From NCBI GenBank assembly GCA_034670405.1, contig JAXDDX010000044.1, positions 2,040,501 to 2,104,500 on the forward strand: a DNA stretch of 64,000 nucleotides. Direction: 5' to 3'. Made by a program: the position numbers and the translations under genes. Position 1 is the first letter of the stretch, and each line of letters opens with the position of its first letter. Positions 37,608 through 49,743 of the stretch are shown piece by piece. Below the pieces are notes generated by a model. That model was given only the letters and a program-made list of their open reading frames with translations. It was not told the DNA's origin and made no database searches. This DNA is from Hoplostethus atlanticus. Lineage: Eukaryota > Chordata > Actinopteri > Trachichthyiformes > Trachichthyidae.

Positions 37608-39580
37608 ATAAAAAGTGTCTCCCTCTTCCCAGCGTGGCCACTATAGCCTCGGCTGGTGTTTACAGCAACAAACCCTGGGTTGGTACGACAGTCAGCCACC
37701 TTAATCATCCCACCTCGCTCTACCTCGCTCTCACTGACCGTGGTTATTTTTAAAACTTTTACTTTTATCAATACTTTCTGTGCTGTAGCTCGGGGAGATA
37801 TTAAAGCCGTGGCAGGGCAAAGAAGGGCGTTTCTGACACATGCTCTCTCATTTATCAGTCCCCTTCATAGGCCCCGTCAGTGACAATGAAAAGATTTCAC
37901 AATACCGCTAGGCAGAAACTCATTCCACCAGTCATCCATCATGCTCAGCCCAGCGGCCGTTCCACTGACCTAATCGGTAATGCCTGGCTGCATGCTGGAG
38001 ACTTCTTAAAGCCCCTCTTCATTAGGCCTAGTTAGAATGAGGCTGGCCTGTGGCAAGTCACAGGGCTATAAGGCCTGTTACTGGATGGGACCTACATGCC
38101 TCGCACCTCCACCCATTTGACTTTGTAGTGGGACCACATGAACCATATCTATGCTAACATCCAGATTTCCATGGCCTTCAGAGTCCAACAGAGAATTAAA
38201 TAGTTCTACCTATTTATCAAGGAAGGTCTTGAAACCCTTTGGAAAGGCAGTAAGAATTTTGTATATTGCACAGTAAAGTGATTTATCCTTTCATGTACCC
38301 TTGGAAAGAAAATACAACAAATGGGCGGAAAATACACACCATTAAATATCCAATACACAAATGCCACATAAAACCACACCAACTGAAACAACAGCAGTAA
38401 ATATTTCACGGCACTCCCAACAGAGATAATTTGTGCTTCATTTTAAAGTCGTATGTTTGCTGGGAGGGAGGTAAATCTGTCTAAATCAGCCTTTCACTGA
38501 CTCGGAGGACTTCTTCAGCAGTTTCCCCTCCCAGTGAGGGGCAGTAGGTAGGGGTTCAGCCAGGTCACAGAGCTGCTGTGAGTTTGGATCCCTCTCCGTG
38601 GCTCTGCCAGCCCCACGTTCAGGCAGCACTCTGGTGAGTGTTAGTTAACACACAGGAGGACAGGGGCTGGGCGTGTTCTCTGACCCAACACCGGCTATTA
38701 TAGAGAGATTATTCCCTAACCCCCACAGCTGAGTTTTCTGGCACATTTCCCTTATCTGCACCACTCTTGCTGCTCCATCTATTATGGCTGTCTAATGTGA
38801 CCTGTCTCTTTTGCAAGTCTCCGAAGGAAACGGTTTCGCCTTGCCAACATTTGGGTCAAATTAACTTTCAACAAAGATCTTTATTGTCTTATATTTTAAG
38901 AGAATGTGAAACACGTAACACATATCCTACAATGCGGTGCCAAAACCATGGGAAGGGGAAATCAAGAACCACTGGGGCAGTAGAGCAAACTTCATATAAA
39001 TAGTAAACTTTGGCATTTTCATTCAAACTAATTGGGCTCAAAGGTTTTTAAGATCTCAAAATTAGCCTCAAGGCAGAACATTGCTCAGATGAACTCCCAG
39101 ACCAGCTACATCTGTGAAATGTGTAGATTTTGGAAGACCTATCAATAAGAAACCCTGATAGTTTACAAAGGGCCAAAACACCAAAAAGAATACAGCATCT
39201 ATTGTGTTCACTGACTGTTTGACGTTGGAGGTTACAGTTTAAATACTAGAAGATCAACCAAGAAATAATGAGGGGAAAAATAACCTTTGACTTCCACTGG
39301 AGGGGACTTGGTGAGTCTGAAATTGTTCTCTATTGTAGTCTGATGTGCCTTGCCTTGTTAACAGCCACAGGCAGTTGCTAGTTGCGGTTGCTGGTTGGCA
39401 GAGGTGTTCAGGCTGGATGAGACCTGCTGATGGGCCAGAGGGTTCTTCCCCGACCCACTGATAATGTCATGCACGGAAAGCTGCTCTACTCTCACACATG
39501 GCATGCACACATTTGTACTTTCTCATTGTATAATATATGAACATCAGTGAGAGTTTGTTCTAAATATATTGTAAAATTGT
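37608..39580. other. Unique noncoding DNA
   Basis: No gene recognised. The block at about 37900-38120 (GCGGCCGTTCCACTGACCTAATCGG and onward) is complex and may be conserved, but shows no decisive motif. Confidence 0.4.
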
Positions 39581-39581
39581 A

Positions 39582-39606
39582 TTTTCTTTTCTTTTCTTTT
39601 CTTTTT
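39582..39606. repeat. (TTTTC)n microsatellite
   Basis: Nearly five TTTTC units. Confidence 0.8.
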
Positions 39607-41785
39607 ACCTCCATGCTGCTTTAGAGACTTACCAATCAACCGGAGATAATTTATATTTTGCAGCAAACTGAGTCTAAGATGTCCCAAATTAAACCTAACG
39701 AAAGCATTAAGCAGGCCATTGGGACTCCTGTATACACAACAGCAGCACACATTGCTATAATCAGCCTAGAGAGTTAAAACACAACTAATGTCTCTGCAAC
39801 GTGATTAGAAGATCCTGTGTGTAGATTCTTTAAATCCTTAGTTGACTGTTTCTGATTGGTTAAATGATCTCTGTGTAAACAACGTAAACAGGTAAACGTG
39901 TGGGGAAAAATGCACTGTGAAGTGCAAGCAACAAATATCCCCCAAATCCCGGGCAGCTAGTAATGCTCATATCCTATTATTCTGCTAACTATCAGCAATT
40001 ATCTCCCTGTCAAAGCTCCAGGTGACAAATTCCCCCCATATCCCGCCTGGCAGTATCATCAACCGGACATGAGCTTCATGTGATGGAAACTAAATCACTG
40101 GCTCTGCTCACAGCCCTGACAGACAAATGGGGTGCCTTGGAAAAGCTAGGCCCATCATTCTGGGCTGAGAAAAAAAAGCCTCTCCCTCCCAGCTGACCTT
40201 TTTTTTTTTTTTATTCGCCATGAGAGGAGATTAAATACCACAGATTCTGTATGTATGGTCTGTTTCCAAAATATGAGAATTATTAATGGCTTTTGCGGAG
40301 GGCCCGTTTAATCTTCTGCCAAGTTGCAGTCATCGTTTTTACCTTGGGCTGGTTTTTCCTTACAGATGGCCCCAGAAAAACAGGAACTGTGCTTTACCCT
40401 TACTGCAAAGGCAAAGGAAGTGTGTGGGCAGCGTCTGGGAGGCAATAATACGACAGAATAATCATCTCTGTTAAAGCTTTAAGGTTGTGACGCTAAGAAT
40501 CAGTAAAAAATGTTGTACAACTGTGTGTGAAAAGATATGAACATGATATAGGCTTTGAGGGGAGACCAAACACATCACAACAAATGGGTTCCTATGGGCT
40601 TTTGATTGTTTCACACATTTGTCCAGGTTTTTCTCTGCACCGCGTGATCATTTTCACCAGTCGAGGATTAATATCTCCTGTGTTGTTATTAGCAGTGTGC
40701 TAGTTTGGACCAGAGATGCCAGAAAGCACACCTCCCCTGAAATGTGCATACTTACAGCCACATGCCACTTTTCACAGAGGGGTCACAAGTCAAGTCCCAA
40801 AGCCAGAATGACGTGTCAATCACAGAAGCATGACACAGCTAGTAAATTACTCTCTTGTCTTTTTGACCCCGTGGCCCATTGAACCCTGGTTAAACAAGCG
40901 ACCTGGTTGGTTGATTGAAATAGGTCCAAGAAAAAAGATGATGCAATCTTTGGTTTTGCTATTGTTGTCTGTGTCTGTTCAGCCCACGAAGAGATAGCCT
41001 CAAATTTCAGGGTGTAGTATTACTGAGAGTAGTGTGTCTCTTTGTTTACTGCTTCACAGTTTCCTCCTCTTTCCTTCGACTTCAGCAGCAGATAACTAAG
41101 GACATTAGTGTTATGCGACTTGCTAAGCTTAAATGAGCTAACTCTAATGACACTACAATTAATTGCCCCAATAGACAGACATCCAAGATATTGACTTCAT
41201 TACAGATAATGAATTCTACCATTTAGTCGCCAGGGTCACCTTGTGTATCAGACACACCACCTAATATGGTGGCTTTTTCCCCCAGAATAAGATAAATTCA
41301 GATATGAGTGATAAAGCAGGTTGGACGATGTGTCATTCATGGATGCAGTGACTTGCTCAGAAGCCTGTGACTCACTGTGTGTGTGTGGGGGTGTGTGGGG
41401 GTGGGTGGCATGCAAACTGGCATTGAAGTCGTTAGAGCTAGATTCTCATCTACTAGGAAGAGATTAATTACAAAGAGTCATGTTTCATCCCATACCCAAA
41501 GCCCTCAACGTTTTCACTACACTAAGGACAACAGGAACTACACCTATTTCAAACAAATAGGTACAATTCAAAGTACATTTTATACGTTCTTTTGTTGCAT
41601 TAAGTCAAAGTCAGCCTGACTCCTCTAAGATTGAATTGTCATGAAACGTAAAGCCACTTGTATCTACACCTTCTTCAGGTTTCCTCCGCAAGGGGTTGAG
41701 TTATTGATACAGCAAATCCATCAGCCAGGTCCCCGGTGAGAGATCAAAGCCACGAGAAACCAGCCTGTTACATAATGGTCACTTT
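39607..41785. other. Unique noncoding DNA with small satellites
   Basis: Includes a 14-T run near 40199-40212 and a GT/GGGGTGTGTG tract near 41373-41408. No gene recognised. Confidence 0.4.
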
Positions 41786-41789
41786 GCCC

Positions 41790-42060
41790 TTGGCATTCAG
41801 CGGGCTCCGGCAGGGAATCCATACTGAGGGACATTCATGTCTCAGTGGGATCCCAAACTTAATTAATAACTTCTACCTCCCTTTAGAGGCCGCTCCCCCT
41901 ATCTTCACCGATATATCACCTGGCAGTGTCCACACACCGAGAACATCAGTAGCCTTTTCTCTCTGACCTTGGCATTTCTTCTCAGCCTCCGATTATTGAT
42001 AATTTTCCGGCTGTGGTGCCTCTTCTCATTTGTCATGATTATTGCTGATTTTTTAAGCTG
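41790..42060. promoter_or_regulatory. Candidate conserved regulatory block
   Basis: Complex repeat-free sequence with ACTTAATTAATAAC near 41860, a GATATATCACCTGG stretch and TCCGATTATTGATAATTTTCC near 41987. Suggested only by texture and homeodomain-like cores. Confidence 0.15.
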
Positions 42061-42245
42061 TCATCCGTGAGCATGGATCAATGGTTGTCGACTTCCCCTT
42101 TGTCATATTGGCAGCACAAACAGCCCTTCCTCTCTAAATGAGGCTCCTCTTGCTTCTCTATCTATTAGCTGTCTGTCTCTCCGGGCACTTGATCCTTTGT
42201 TAGGTCAGTCTATACATCATTCTTCCAATCAAAGCCTGACACTTA

Positions 42246-42929
42246 CAGTTCTGGCCAAGAGTATTGGCACCCTTGCATTTTATTCAGATGATGTACAATA
42301 TTTGGTCTTCACACGTTCACCTGCTTTATTTAACAGCACATGATCAAACAATAAGAATACAAATATAAATCTTTTAAGGCTTCAAAATTTAAAAATGTCT
42401 ATGGCCATGATTATTGGCACCCTTTTCTAATACTTAGTTGCACAGCCTTTGGCAATGATGACTGCTTCCAAACGTTTCTTGTAACCATCGGTAAGCTTCC
42501 TGCACCTTTCTGCTGGCAGTTTCTCCCCACTATTCAATTGCAACCCGCTCCAGTTCTTCAATGTTTGAAGATTTCCTTTGACCAACTGCACATTTCAGGT
42601 CTCGCCATAGGTCCTCAATGGGATTGAGATCAGGCCTCATCACTGGCCACTCCAGAACAGTCCAATGTTTTCTCTTGAACCTGGGTGCTGTTGGATGTGT
42701 GTTTTGGGTCATTGTCCTGCTGGAGGACCCACAGTTGACACACAGTTTTCTGACACTAGGTAGCACATTTCGCTCCAAAATGCCTTGGTAATCTTCTGAT
42801 TTCATGATGTCCTCAATATGTTCAACACGTCAAGAATATGAGAAGAAAGTTGTTTCAATTTCCAATTATTTCAGAAGATACATGATGTACATAAAATGTA
42901 AGGGTGCCAATAATCTCTAAAGAACTGTG
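42246..42929 (-). mobile_element. Tc1-like transposon, internally deleted
   Basis: The left end (after TA at 42244-42245) reads CAGTTCTGGCC...TATTGGCACCCTT. The right end on the minus strand reads CACAGTTCTTTAGAGATTATTGGCACCCTT, followed by TA at 42930-42931. A further internal copy, ATGATTATTGGCACCCTT at about 42404-42421, gives the inverted/direct-repeat arrangement of fish Tc1 elements. At 684 bp it is under half the usual 1.3-1.7 kb length, because the N-terminal and central parts of the transposase are gone. It lies in unique DNA and shows no sign of activity. Confidence 0.9.
42427..42805 (-). pseudogene. Tc1-like transposase C-terminal remnant
   Basis: Minus-strand frames give the last third of a Tc1/mariner DDE transposase, a nuclear enzyme that cuts the element out and inserts it at TA. 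Visible pieces are MKSEDYQGILERNVLPSVRKL, then a QQDNDPKHT-like stretch in another frame, then TVLEWP...RPDLNPIEDLWRDLK, which carries the last catalytic Glu (NPIE). A further frameshift precedes EKLPAERCRKL and AVIIAKGCATKY with its natural stop. At least three frame changes, a stop after ELERVAIE and the missing DNA-binding domain and first Asp make it inactive. The family normally has about 340 residues; about 125 codons remain. Confidence 0.9.
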
Positions 42930-42931
42930 TA

Positions 42932-45710
42932 TCATGCATGGGCAGAGAGCAAGCTGCAGAGGAAATAACTGTGTACTGTAGTTTATTCCATACATACTGT
43001 ATACATTTAGGTTTTAACAAACAATATAGTGGTGTTTGTCTTCCAAGGTCAATGCACAGCTCCTAAAAAATAACAGGCATCACTGTATTAGGAGAGAGAA
43101 GAAATTCACTTTGAATTGCATTTACTATAGGAGTCGGTTGACATACCAATTGCTCACCTGTCAAATATTCCATGTAATAAGGCCAGATCTGTCAAACTGA
43201 TTAATGAATTGTCACAGCCAAAGGAACCAGTTTGAACTGGTAGCAGCCACCACTGGCTGATGATCTGTCTCACTCAACTTACATGTATTGTACCTGTAGC
43301 CAGGCCAATGGCATGCCAGCTTCACCCAGCTCTACTGTGTCTACACCTATTCCACCATATTCCCTCTTCCTCCCTCGACTGGCTGAACAGGTCTGACAGG
43401 CGGATTCCTTTTCTTTTCAATGTATTAAAGGCACTTTCCTGCTCTGACAGCCTGCTCTGTTCTGCCACCTTCTAGCTGGGGCTTTACACTACTCTGGGCA
43501 GCCACTGCATCTTGACAGACCACTGTCACTTCCCATCATCCTCTCTGTAGATCCTGCTCTCCCCGCTCTAAGCACGCAGACCCACTTTCCAACCAGTGCA
43601 ATTATTTTTTTTGACAAGCCATCCATCAGCTTTAACTTTAAAGCACTTTCCACTGATACCCATTGTTACACTCCTTTGCCTTTTTATGCAGCCGGCAGGA
43701 GAGAATATGATACCAGACATTCAGACTACCCAACCATGTAACTCTACTTTGTTCTCTCTTTTATTTCCAATTTTCTGTTCCATTTTTGCCAAATTATGGA
43801 TATTTGTTGTGCATAATATGCCCTTGTCAAATCCAATTAACATGTCCTAATTTACATAGTCAGGGAAGGTTATAATTTGCCAGTTACTTGAGAAGCGGGA
43901 GCTAAAGTCAGACTTAAATGAGCAGCTTAACTCTTAATGTGAGTCATGACACAGTGCTGTCAAACTGGGATATACTTTGTGTTACTTTAGTTTATGAGCT
44001 GTGATAGGAAAAAGACATAGAGCTCATACTGTTAACATTTGGGTAATATATCTTCAACCGGAGAATCAGTGTAAAATACGAGCGGCACCAGCCCCCCCTC
44101 TGCAACTAACTCAGTCACCCTTCAACTTACTGTTCTTAGTACCTTCAGTTTGTGGTGCAGACAGACCACAAGTAGAGAGGCTTGTGGCTTGGGGCTGAGT
44201 CACTACGATTAACTGACATCAATACTAACACACGGCCAGACTAATCCATCCTGCCCCGGCCTATATAATTAGAATGACAGCTTAGAAAATTCGGTCTGAT
44301 GCAGAATCTGTCTTATGCCGCGAGGAGCCCTAATTACTATCGCAGTGTGAGAGGTAATGATGAGAGGTGGGAGCAGCATCTGGGGGACTCGAGGGGACAC
44401 TCTCTCTCTGCCCGTGACATTTTGCGTGTCCCGACGACAGGGCCACCTATGGCCCTCAGTGGTCCGTCCTGCTGACACATGCTGTGAGTGGACAGACACT
44501 GTTGTTTAACACCGAGCCAAGGTTTTATCCTGCTGCCTGTAGCTTGATCACATTAAGAGCATCTTCTTCCTGAAGGTTTCACACATGAACTTCACATGAA
44601 ATGACTCAAATGTTTAGAATTCAGTCACAATGTCCATCATTTTGAATATCCTATATAATCCCCAAATACCATCCCAGATTATTATGATGTGGGATGTGAG
44701 ATGATGGTCATGTTTCATCAAAAACTACCCCGGAACTGCACATTTTCAGGGGGAAAACAGAGAACCAACAAGGCTTTATGAGGACAGAGCCTAGCCACTA
44801 GCAATCAAATACAAACATGGCCTGTTTTCATGAACCTGCGCAACAATAACAAAGTGTGAACATATGGCTCTGAATGACCCAGATGGTTCGTTCATTGCTG
44901 AAGACTGTTAATTCCTGTATCATGAGATTTCTGAGATGTACAACAATTAAGCAGGTGTTGATAAGATATAATGTGAAAATCCCCATTCAGCCTTGAGTCT
45001 ATGATTTGCTGTTTATTGGTAATTATAAGCATTAAGCGCCGAGTATAATCTGGGCCTGCAGACGATGACATGTTTGGTCTGTGCCTCTGTATAATCAGCC
45101 AGGGAACTAATAACATGCAGGTTGTCACAGCTGTTAAAGACAGAGACACACTGCCCTAAGTGACAATATGTCAGCGTTTGTCTACCAGATGAAACCGTGG
45201 ATATTAATAAATCAAAGTGACCCCTAGCTGAAACCAAACAGATGCAACACCTGGACATGTAAATTCTTGAGTAATGGATGCCATAAATTTAAATCGGAAG
45301 ACCTCCGATTTAATAACCATGCGGACAGCTGCAAGTGGGAGCAACCATTTGCTTTAATGTAAAAGACAGTTTTGGAATACCAAGTATCATCTGTTTCCAT
45401 CAATCAAATCTACAGCCTACATGACCGAGTTAGTGATTGAATTCCTGCACGATCACTATTTTTCTTTCATTATATACTGTACAGATATATGTAGCCAGGT
45501 ATGTATGATGTGATTGTGTTTGTAAGTAACGGTAGCAGGAGCAGGCTGGCAGCAGGGGGTTAACCTCCTGGCTGCTGTCAGTGTATTAATCACCACTGAT
45601 GTGTGTTGTAAAAGGATTGCTGCAGGAAATAAAGACACCATGGTGTCAGCTGCAGTGCCCTGATGTGACTCCATCAGACAAGAGGATGCTTATTGACAAG
45701 GCGAGAAGGG

Positions 45711-45712
<2 letters not shown>
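42932..45712. other. Unique noncoding DNA
   Basis: No gene recognised. Frames of up to 91 codons lack domains and overlap antisense frames. Confidence 0.4.

Positions 45713-45741
<29 letters not shown>
45713..45741. repeat. (GA)n microsatellite
   Basis: About 14 GA units. Confidence 0.9.
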
Positions 45742-45745
<4 letters not shown>

Positions 45746-45884
45746 CAATCAGTCCCCGAGTCAGTCACCTTGGCACTGACGCAATGTCATGAAAGTCCAC
45801 ACCATTATTCCTCTGACCGCACAGGAGCATTATTTAAAGTCAAACATCTACCAGGGGCTGAATGTCACTAGAAGGGCATTCACG

Positions 45885-45988
45885 CACACACACAGACACA
45901 CACACACACACAGACGTGCATGCACACACACATATGCTTGCGTACAGACGTGGACATGTAGTATATACACACATACACACACTCACAC
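45885..45988. repeat. Interrupted (CA)n microsatellite
   Basis: CA-rich tract with GA, TG and AT interruptions (clean part 45885-45912, more at 45922-45933 and 45965-45988). Open frames across it are low-complexity artefacts. Confidence 0.85.
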
Positions 45989-46765
45989 CATCGAATTACA
46001 ACACCAGTGGTCCTTGCTGTCTGGAGCCTTCCTCCACAGAGCTGTCTGTAGATCAAATCACTCAAAGCACTGAGGCCCTTCATCACGTCCACTGACAGGA
46101 GACAGGGGCACAAAGCCATATATTGACATTGCATGACCACTGGCATTTCAAGGAGCACACACAATTTAACTTAACTGCATATTACTGTTAAATACTCTGG
46201 AAACTGTACATTTCATGTTAGGTGATGCCCACTGCTCAACAAATACAAATGAAGTAGGGCCAAATTCACAGTTTTATAGTTGGTTGTACTTTCATGACTG
46301 CCTCCGTATTCCCATTAATTACACGGCCCTTCTCACTGGAGAGGTCTGATCATTATTACATGCCTCAAAAGTTAAAGTAATTTAATTTCATCCATTTTAT
46401 CTCATTTGGGGAGCAAAACAATCATTGCAGGGAAATATTGCACAAGAGGGATGCAAATATGGGCATGACTCTGGAGAGCTGGGCTTTAATAAAAGCAGTT
46501 GTAGCTGTGTTGGCATGTGTTTGGAAAACACATTACAATGTGCAATGAGGGAAATTACCAAAGCAAATTCATAAATCGCCCACTTAAGAACACAGGCTGC
46601 TATCTGTATCTCACAGTACTGCAGTACATTAGTGATTTCAGTGTGAAAATAATGGAAAGGACCGACACAAATTCTTGACCACTAAAGCCGATTGACTTTT
46701 TAAATATGGATCAATGTATTGGTCGCTAAGTTATTCAATAACTACAGTGCATTGAGCTAGAGCTG
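45989..46765. other. Unique noncoding DNA
   Basis: Nothing recognised. Confidence 0.4.
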
Positions 46766-46769
46766 GGGG

Positions 46770-46804
46770 GAGAGAGAGAGAGAGAATGAGAGAGAGAGAG
46801 AGGA
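46770..46804. repeat. (GA)n microsatellite, interrupted
   Basis: GA repeats broken once by AAT. Confidence 0.85.
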
Positions 46805-49676
46805 GGATGATTTTCTATAATGTTATCTTAGAGAAGCAGTGGGTCTGACTTCCTTGACCCTCCTTGGTAGACTACCTTTCCGACCTGCCTCAAAAAGGTG
46901 GGTTATTTAAGAAACAATTAGGAGCATACACAAAGCAATTTGCAGGCAGTCTAACTCCTCAGGCTCACCCAGTGAAGGGCCTTTCAGCGCTGATTTATCA
47001 CGCTGTCGCCTTCACAAGGCAACATAATTAATAGGAGCATGGACTTCTAATTCCACCCGCTTCCACGGCCAGTGGATTCCATTTGATTTATGATGGCAGA
47101 GGACTTTGCATTTTATCAGTTCATTCGCTCGTTATTTATGCTGATGACCAATTTCAATGGGTCGCCATCATCTAACTCACTACTAATCAAAGAGAATTAG
47201 GGTTCACTGCATTATTTAGAAGCTGCTAATTTATCTTTGGAACAAGGGGAGGAATTGGTGGCACAGCAGTTAGACTAAGATCTCCTTGCAGTAACCCCAC
47301 TATTTGTAGCTGCAGCACCGATGCATATACTTTCACAGGTTCTCTAGTTAGGAAGTAGAAACTGTCTTGTCAAATACCTACAAAGGCATAGGAAGAACAC
47401 ATTTAAAAACTGAATTTGTGTGGTTTTCCTCACTTACTGGCTCATGGGTACTTAGTGGAACAGTACTCACTCCTCCTTCATCATATTAACAGTACTTAAA
47501 ATTGCAATTAAGTCCCCTATGTTAGATCATATATCAATATTAATTATTTTGAAGAATACCCATAGCAACATAAAGGAATCAGATAAATTGTGTTTGCCCT
47601 GCCTAGCGTTTTGCACTTCTGGGTAAGGATAAAAGCTAATAACAGAACCCCAAATACAGATCGTTAAGAGTAACCGAGTCAGGAAATTCCCTTGTTCAAG
47701 AGGCTGAATCACCCAAGAGCCCATTTCATTCTCCATAACGCGTGATGGTTCATGCATTCTTGTGCAAAGATCTATAAATTACAACTCACTAGATTCCACC
47801 GAACTGTTGGATGGTGACGCGCTAAAGCACAACTGGATTAGAAACATTTTCTTCAGTTGCAAGGCTGAAGAATAAGTGAATTATTGGTCTGCTGAAATAA
47901 TGGGTCATGAACGGCCCTACAGATTAATACTATGCATTATACGAAACAGAGATAAATTGGGTCACATTGCAACTCTGTTTGCTTGGAAAAATTACACCTG
48001 TTCCAAATGTTATGAACCTGCAAATGCTATTCTGAAGGTTAAATTGTGTATTACTATAAAACAAATTGAGATGGAGAAAACTGTTGGCAGTGGTACATTA
48101 TTTAATGTCCTTGCAGGCAGTGCTACAAAAGGGTAGGATTAAGATGCAATAAACCTTACAGAGTCAAAGAAAAATAGCCCCTTGTAAACAATGCAGTAAA
48201 GGAACGAGTTGCTTCACAGCACATGCAGTGGGTTTAAGGCTTTTACATAAGTCATTTTAATGCTACATCAAACTTTCCAGACAGCGATATTCTATTCACA
48301 GCCATCTTTAGATGATGCCAAGATTTCACCTTCGCAAGCTACATTACGGCTCAGAGCAGAATGAAACCCTGTGTTGTCGTTCTTCTTTCTCAGCCTGCCT
48401 CGCAGAAGGATCTGATCTCCCATCAGTCTTATTACGTTTAATTATTCAGCACAGTGACTGATAAGGTGTTTTCTGACAACATTAATCACGCCGTTCAACG
48501 GTGACACCCGCTCACTGTAGGAGATGCTCAGACATTGGCATCGACTGAGCTACATCCTCCCAGTTCACAAGGTGTATCATTTAGCTGGGGGGGGGGGAGT
48601 AATAAGATGCAGAATTTACACAGGCCTGTCAATAGGCATGTCGATAGAAGGACACTTAGCATCTATCATCCGGAGAATCAATGCCATTTTTCAGCTATGA
48701 ATCCCAGGAAATGATAGCTTTCAAATAAATGGTGGAAAGAGAAACATGACACTCCTTGGGGAGAGATAGATGTGGAGCGGCTCAATTTTCCTCTCTCTCT
48801 CTTTCTCCTTATAGCTCTCTGCTCAGCCATCTTGCTCAATGGAAAAGGTCACAGGACATTACAAGGGAAGATCTCTAGAACAAGACATAAAGAGTGGCTT
48901 ACACATGACAGAGGGCCAAGTGCTGGGACAGACCCACTTTTATATCAATATCATAGCCAGGTATACAATTAGTTAGTTAGCCTTCAAGGATATAAATGTG
49001 GTCCTCTACAAGACAAGCAAAAACACTTGAAAACAATACAATATATATAAAATAATGCTAAAGCTAATGGCAACATTTCCATGTTGTGAAATACTACAGT
49101 ATGAGGATAATACCATATTAATAACCCCTTGAATCTAATCTAAGATTACACAGTGATACTACTGCCACCGAGACATCCAAATAAGCAGAACTCTCCAGGA
49201 CAGAGGGTCGTGGTACCCTGAGGGTGATTGGTGACTCGCTAAATCAACATCAGAACTACAGGACATTAATGACATGATGACACAACTGATTTTTTTCCCT
49301 TTATATCATTAGTCTAGACTTGGTTTGAACCCATGCTCCTTTTAGTGACAGTTGGGGACGGTGTGGCAGCTCATTAATCACCAGGACAGCCGAGAGGAGC
49401 TATACTTAATCCCATGATGGTATCCTCACCATCCTCCACTCCTATTGGTGCTTGTAAAAGAGAGACAGAGAGAGAGAGAAAAGAAAATGATTTACACAAA
49501 TCAATCATTCAGTGCTCCTGCTCATCGGCTGTAACACTGGCAGCCTGTCTTTACAGCTCCATTTTAAAGGGCGCCTGCTGACAGCCACACTTGATTAAGG
49601 GCTGTGGCTCCCTAACCTTTCACGTGAAGAATGATTGTCACTGAGTGACACAAACTTATTTTTTTATCTTTTCCAG
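46805..49676. other. Mostly unique noncoding DNA
   Basis: Apart from the SINE-like remnant near 47250 and an 11-G run at 48587-48597, nothing is recognised. The block 48340-48500 holds TTACGTTTAATTATTCAGC and ATTAATCACGCCG words and could be regulatory. A degenerate GA tract lies at 49458-49480. No gene found. Confidence 0.4.
47250..47330 (+). mobile_element. Possible SINE head remnant
   Basis: GGTGGCACAGCAGTTAGACT resembles the A-box region of tRNA-derived fish SINEs (TGGCNNAGTGG type). The following CTTGCAGTAACCCCACT also fits that type of head. The expected B box is replaced by GTAGCTGCAGCAC, so this is at best a degraded copy. Confidence 0.25.
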
Positions 49677-49743
49677 GTCGGTTCAAGGCGAGGATATTGG
49701 CATTCAAATTTGCGGTGGCTACTGCGAACAGATGTCACCTCTG
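49677..49743 (+). other. Candidate exon bounded by good splice sites
   Basis: The segment follows TTTTTTTATCTTTTCCAG (strong acceptor) and ends CTG before GTGAGTAAGG (strong donor). It is 67 bp long. Entered in phase 1 it reads SVQGEDIGIQICGGYCEQMSPL with no stop, but a second frame is open as well. I do not recognise the peptide. If real it may be an exon of a large plus-strand gene or of a noncoding RNA spanning the desert. No partner exon was identified, so coding status is unsupported. Confidence 0.3.

Noticed and set aside
45789-46164. Histidine/threonine- and cysteine/valine-rich frames
   Set aside because: Translations of the CA microsatellite.
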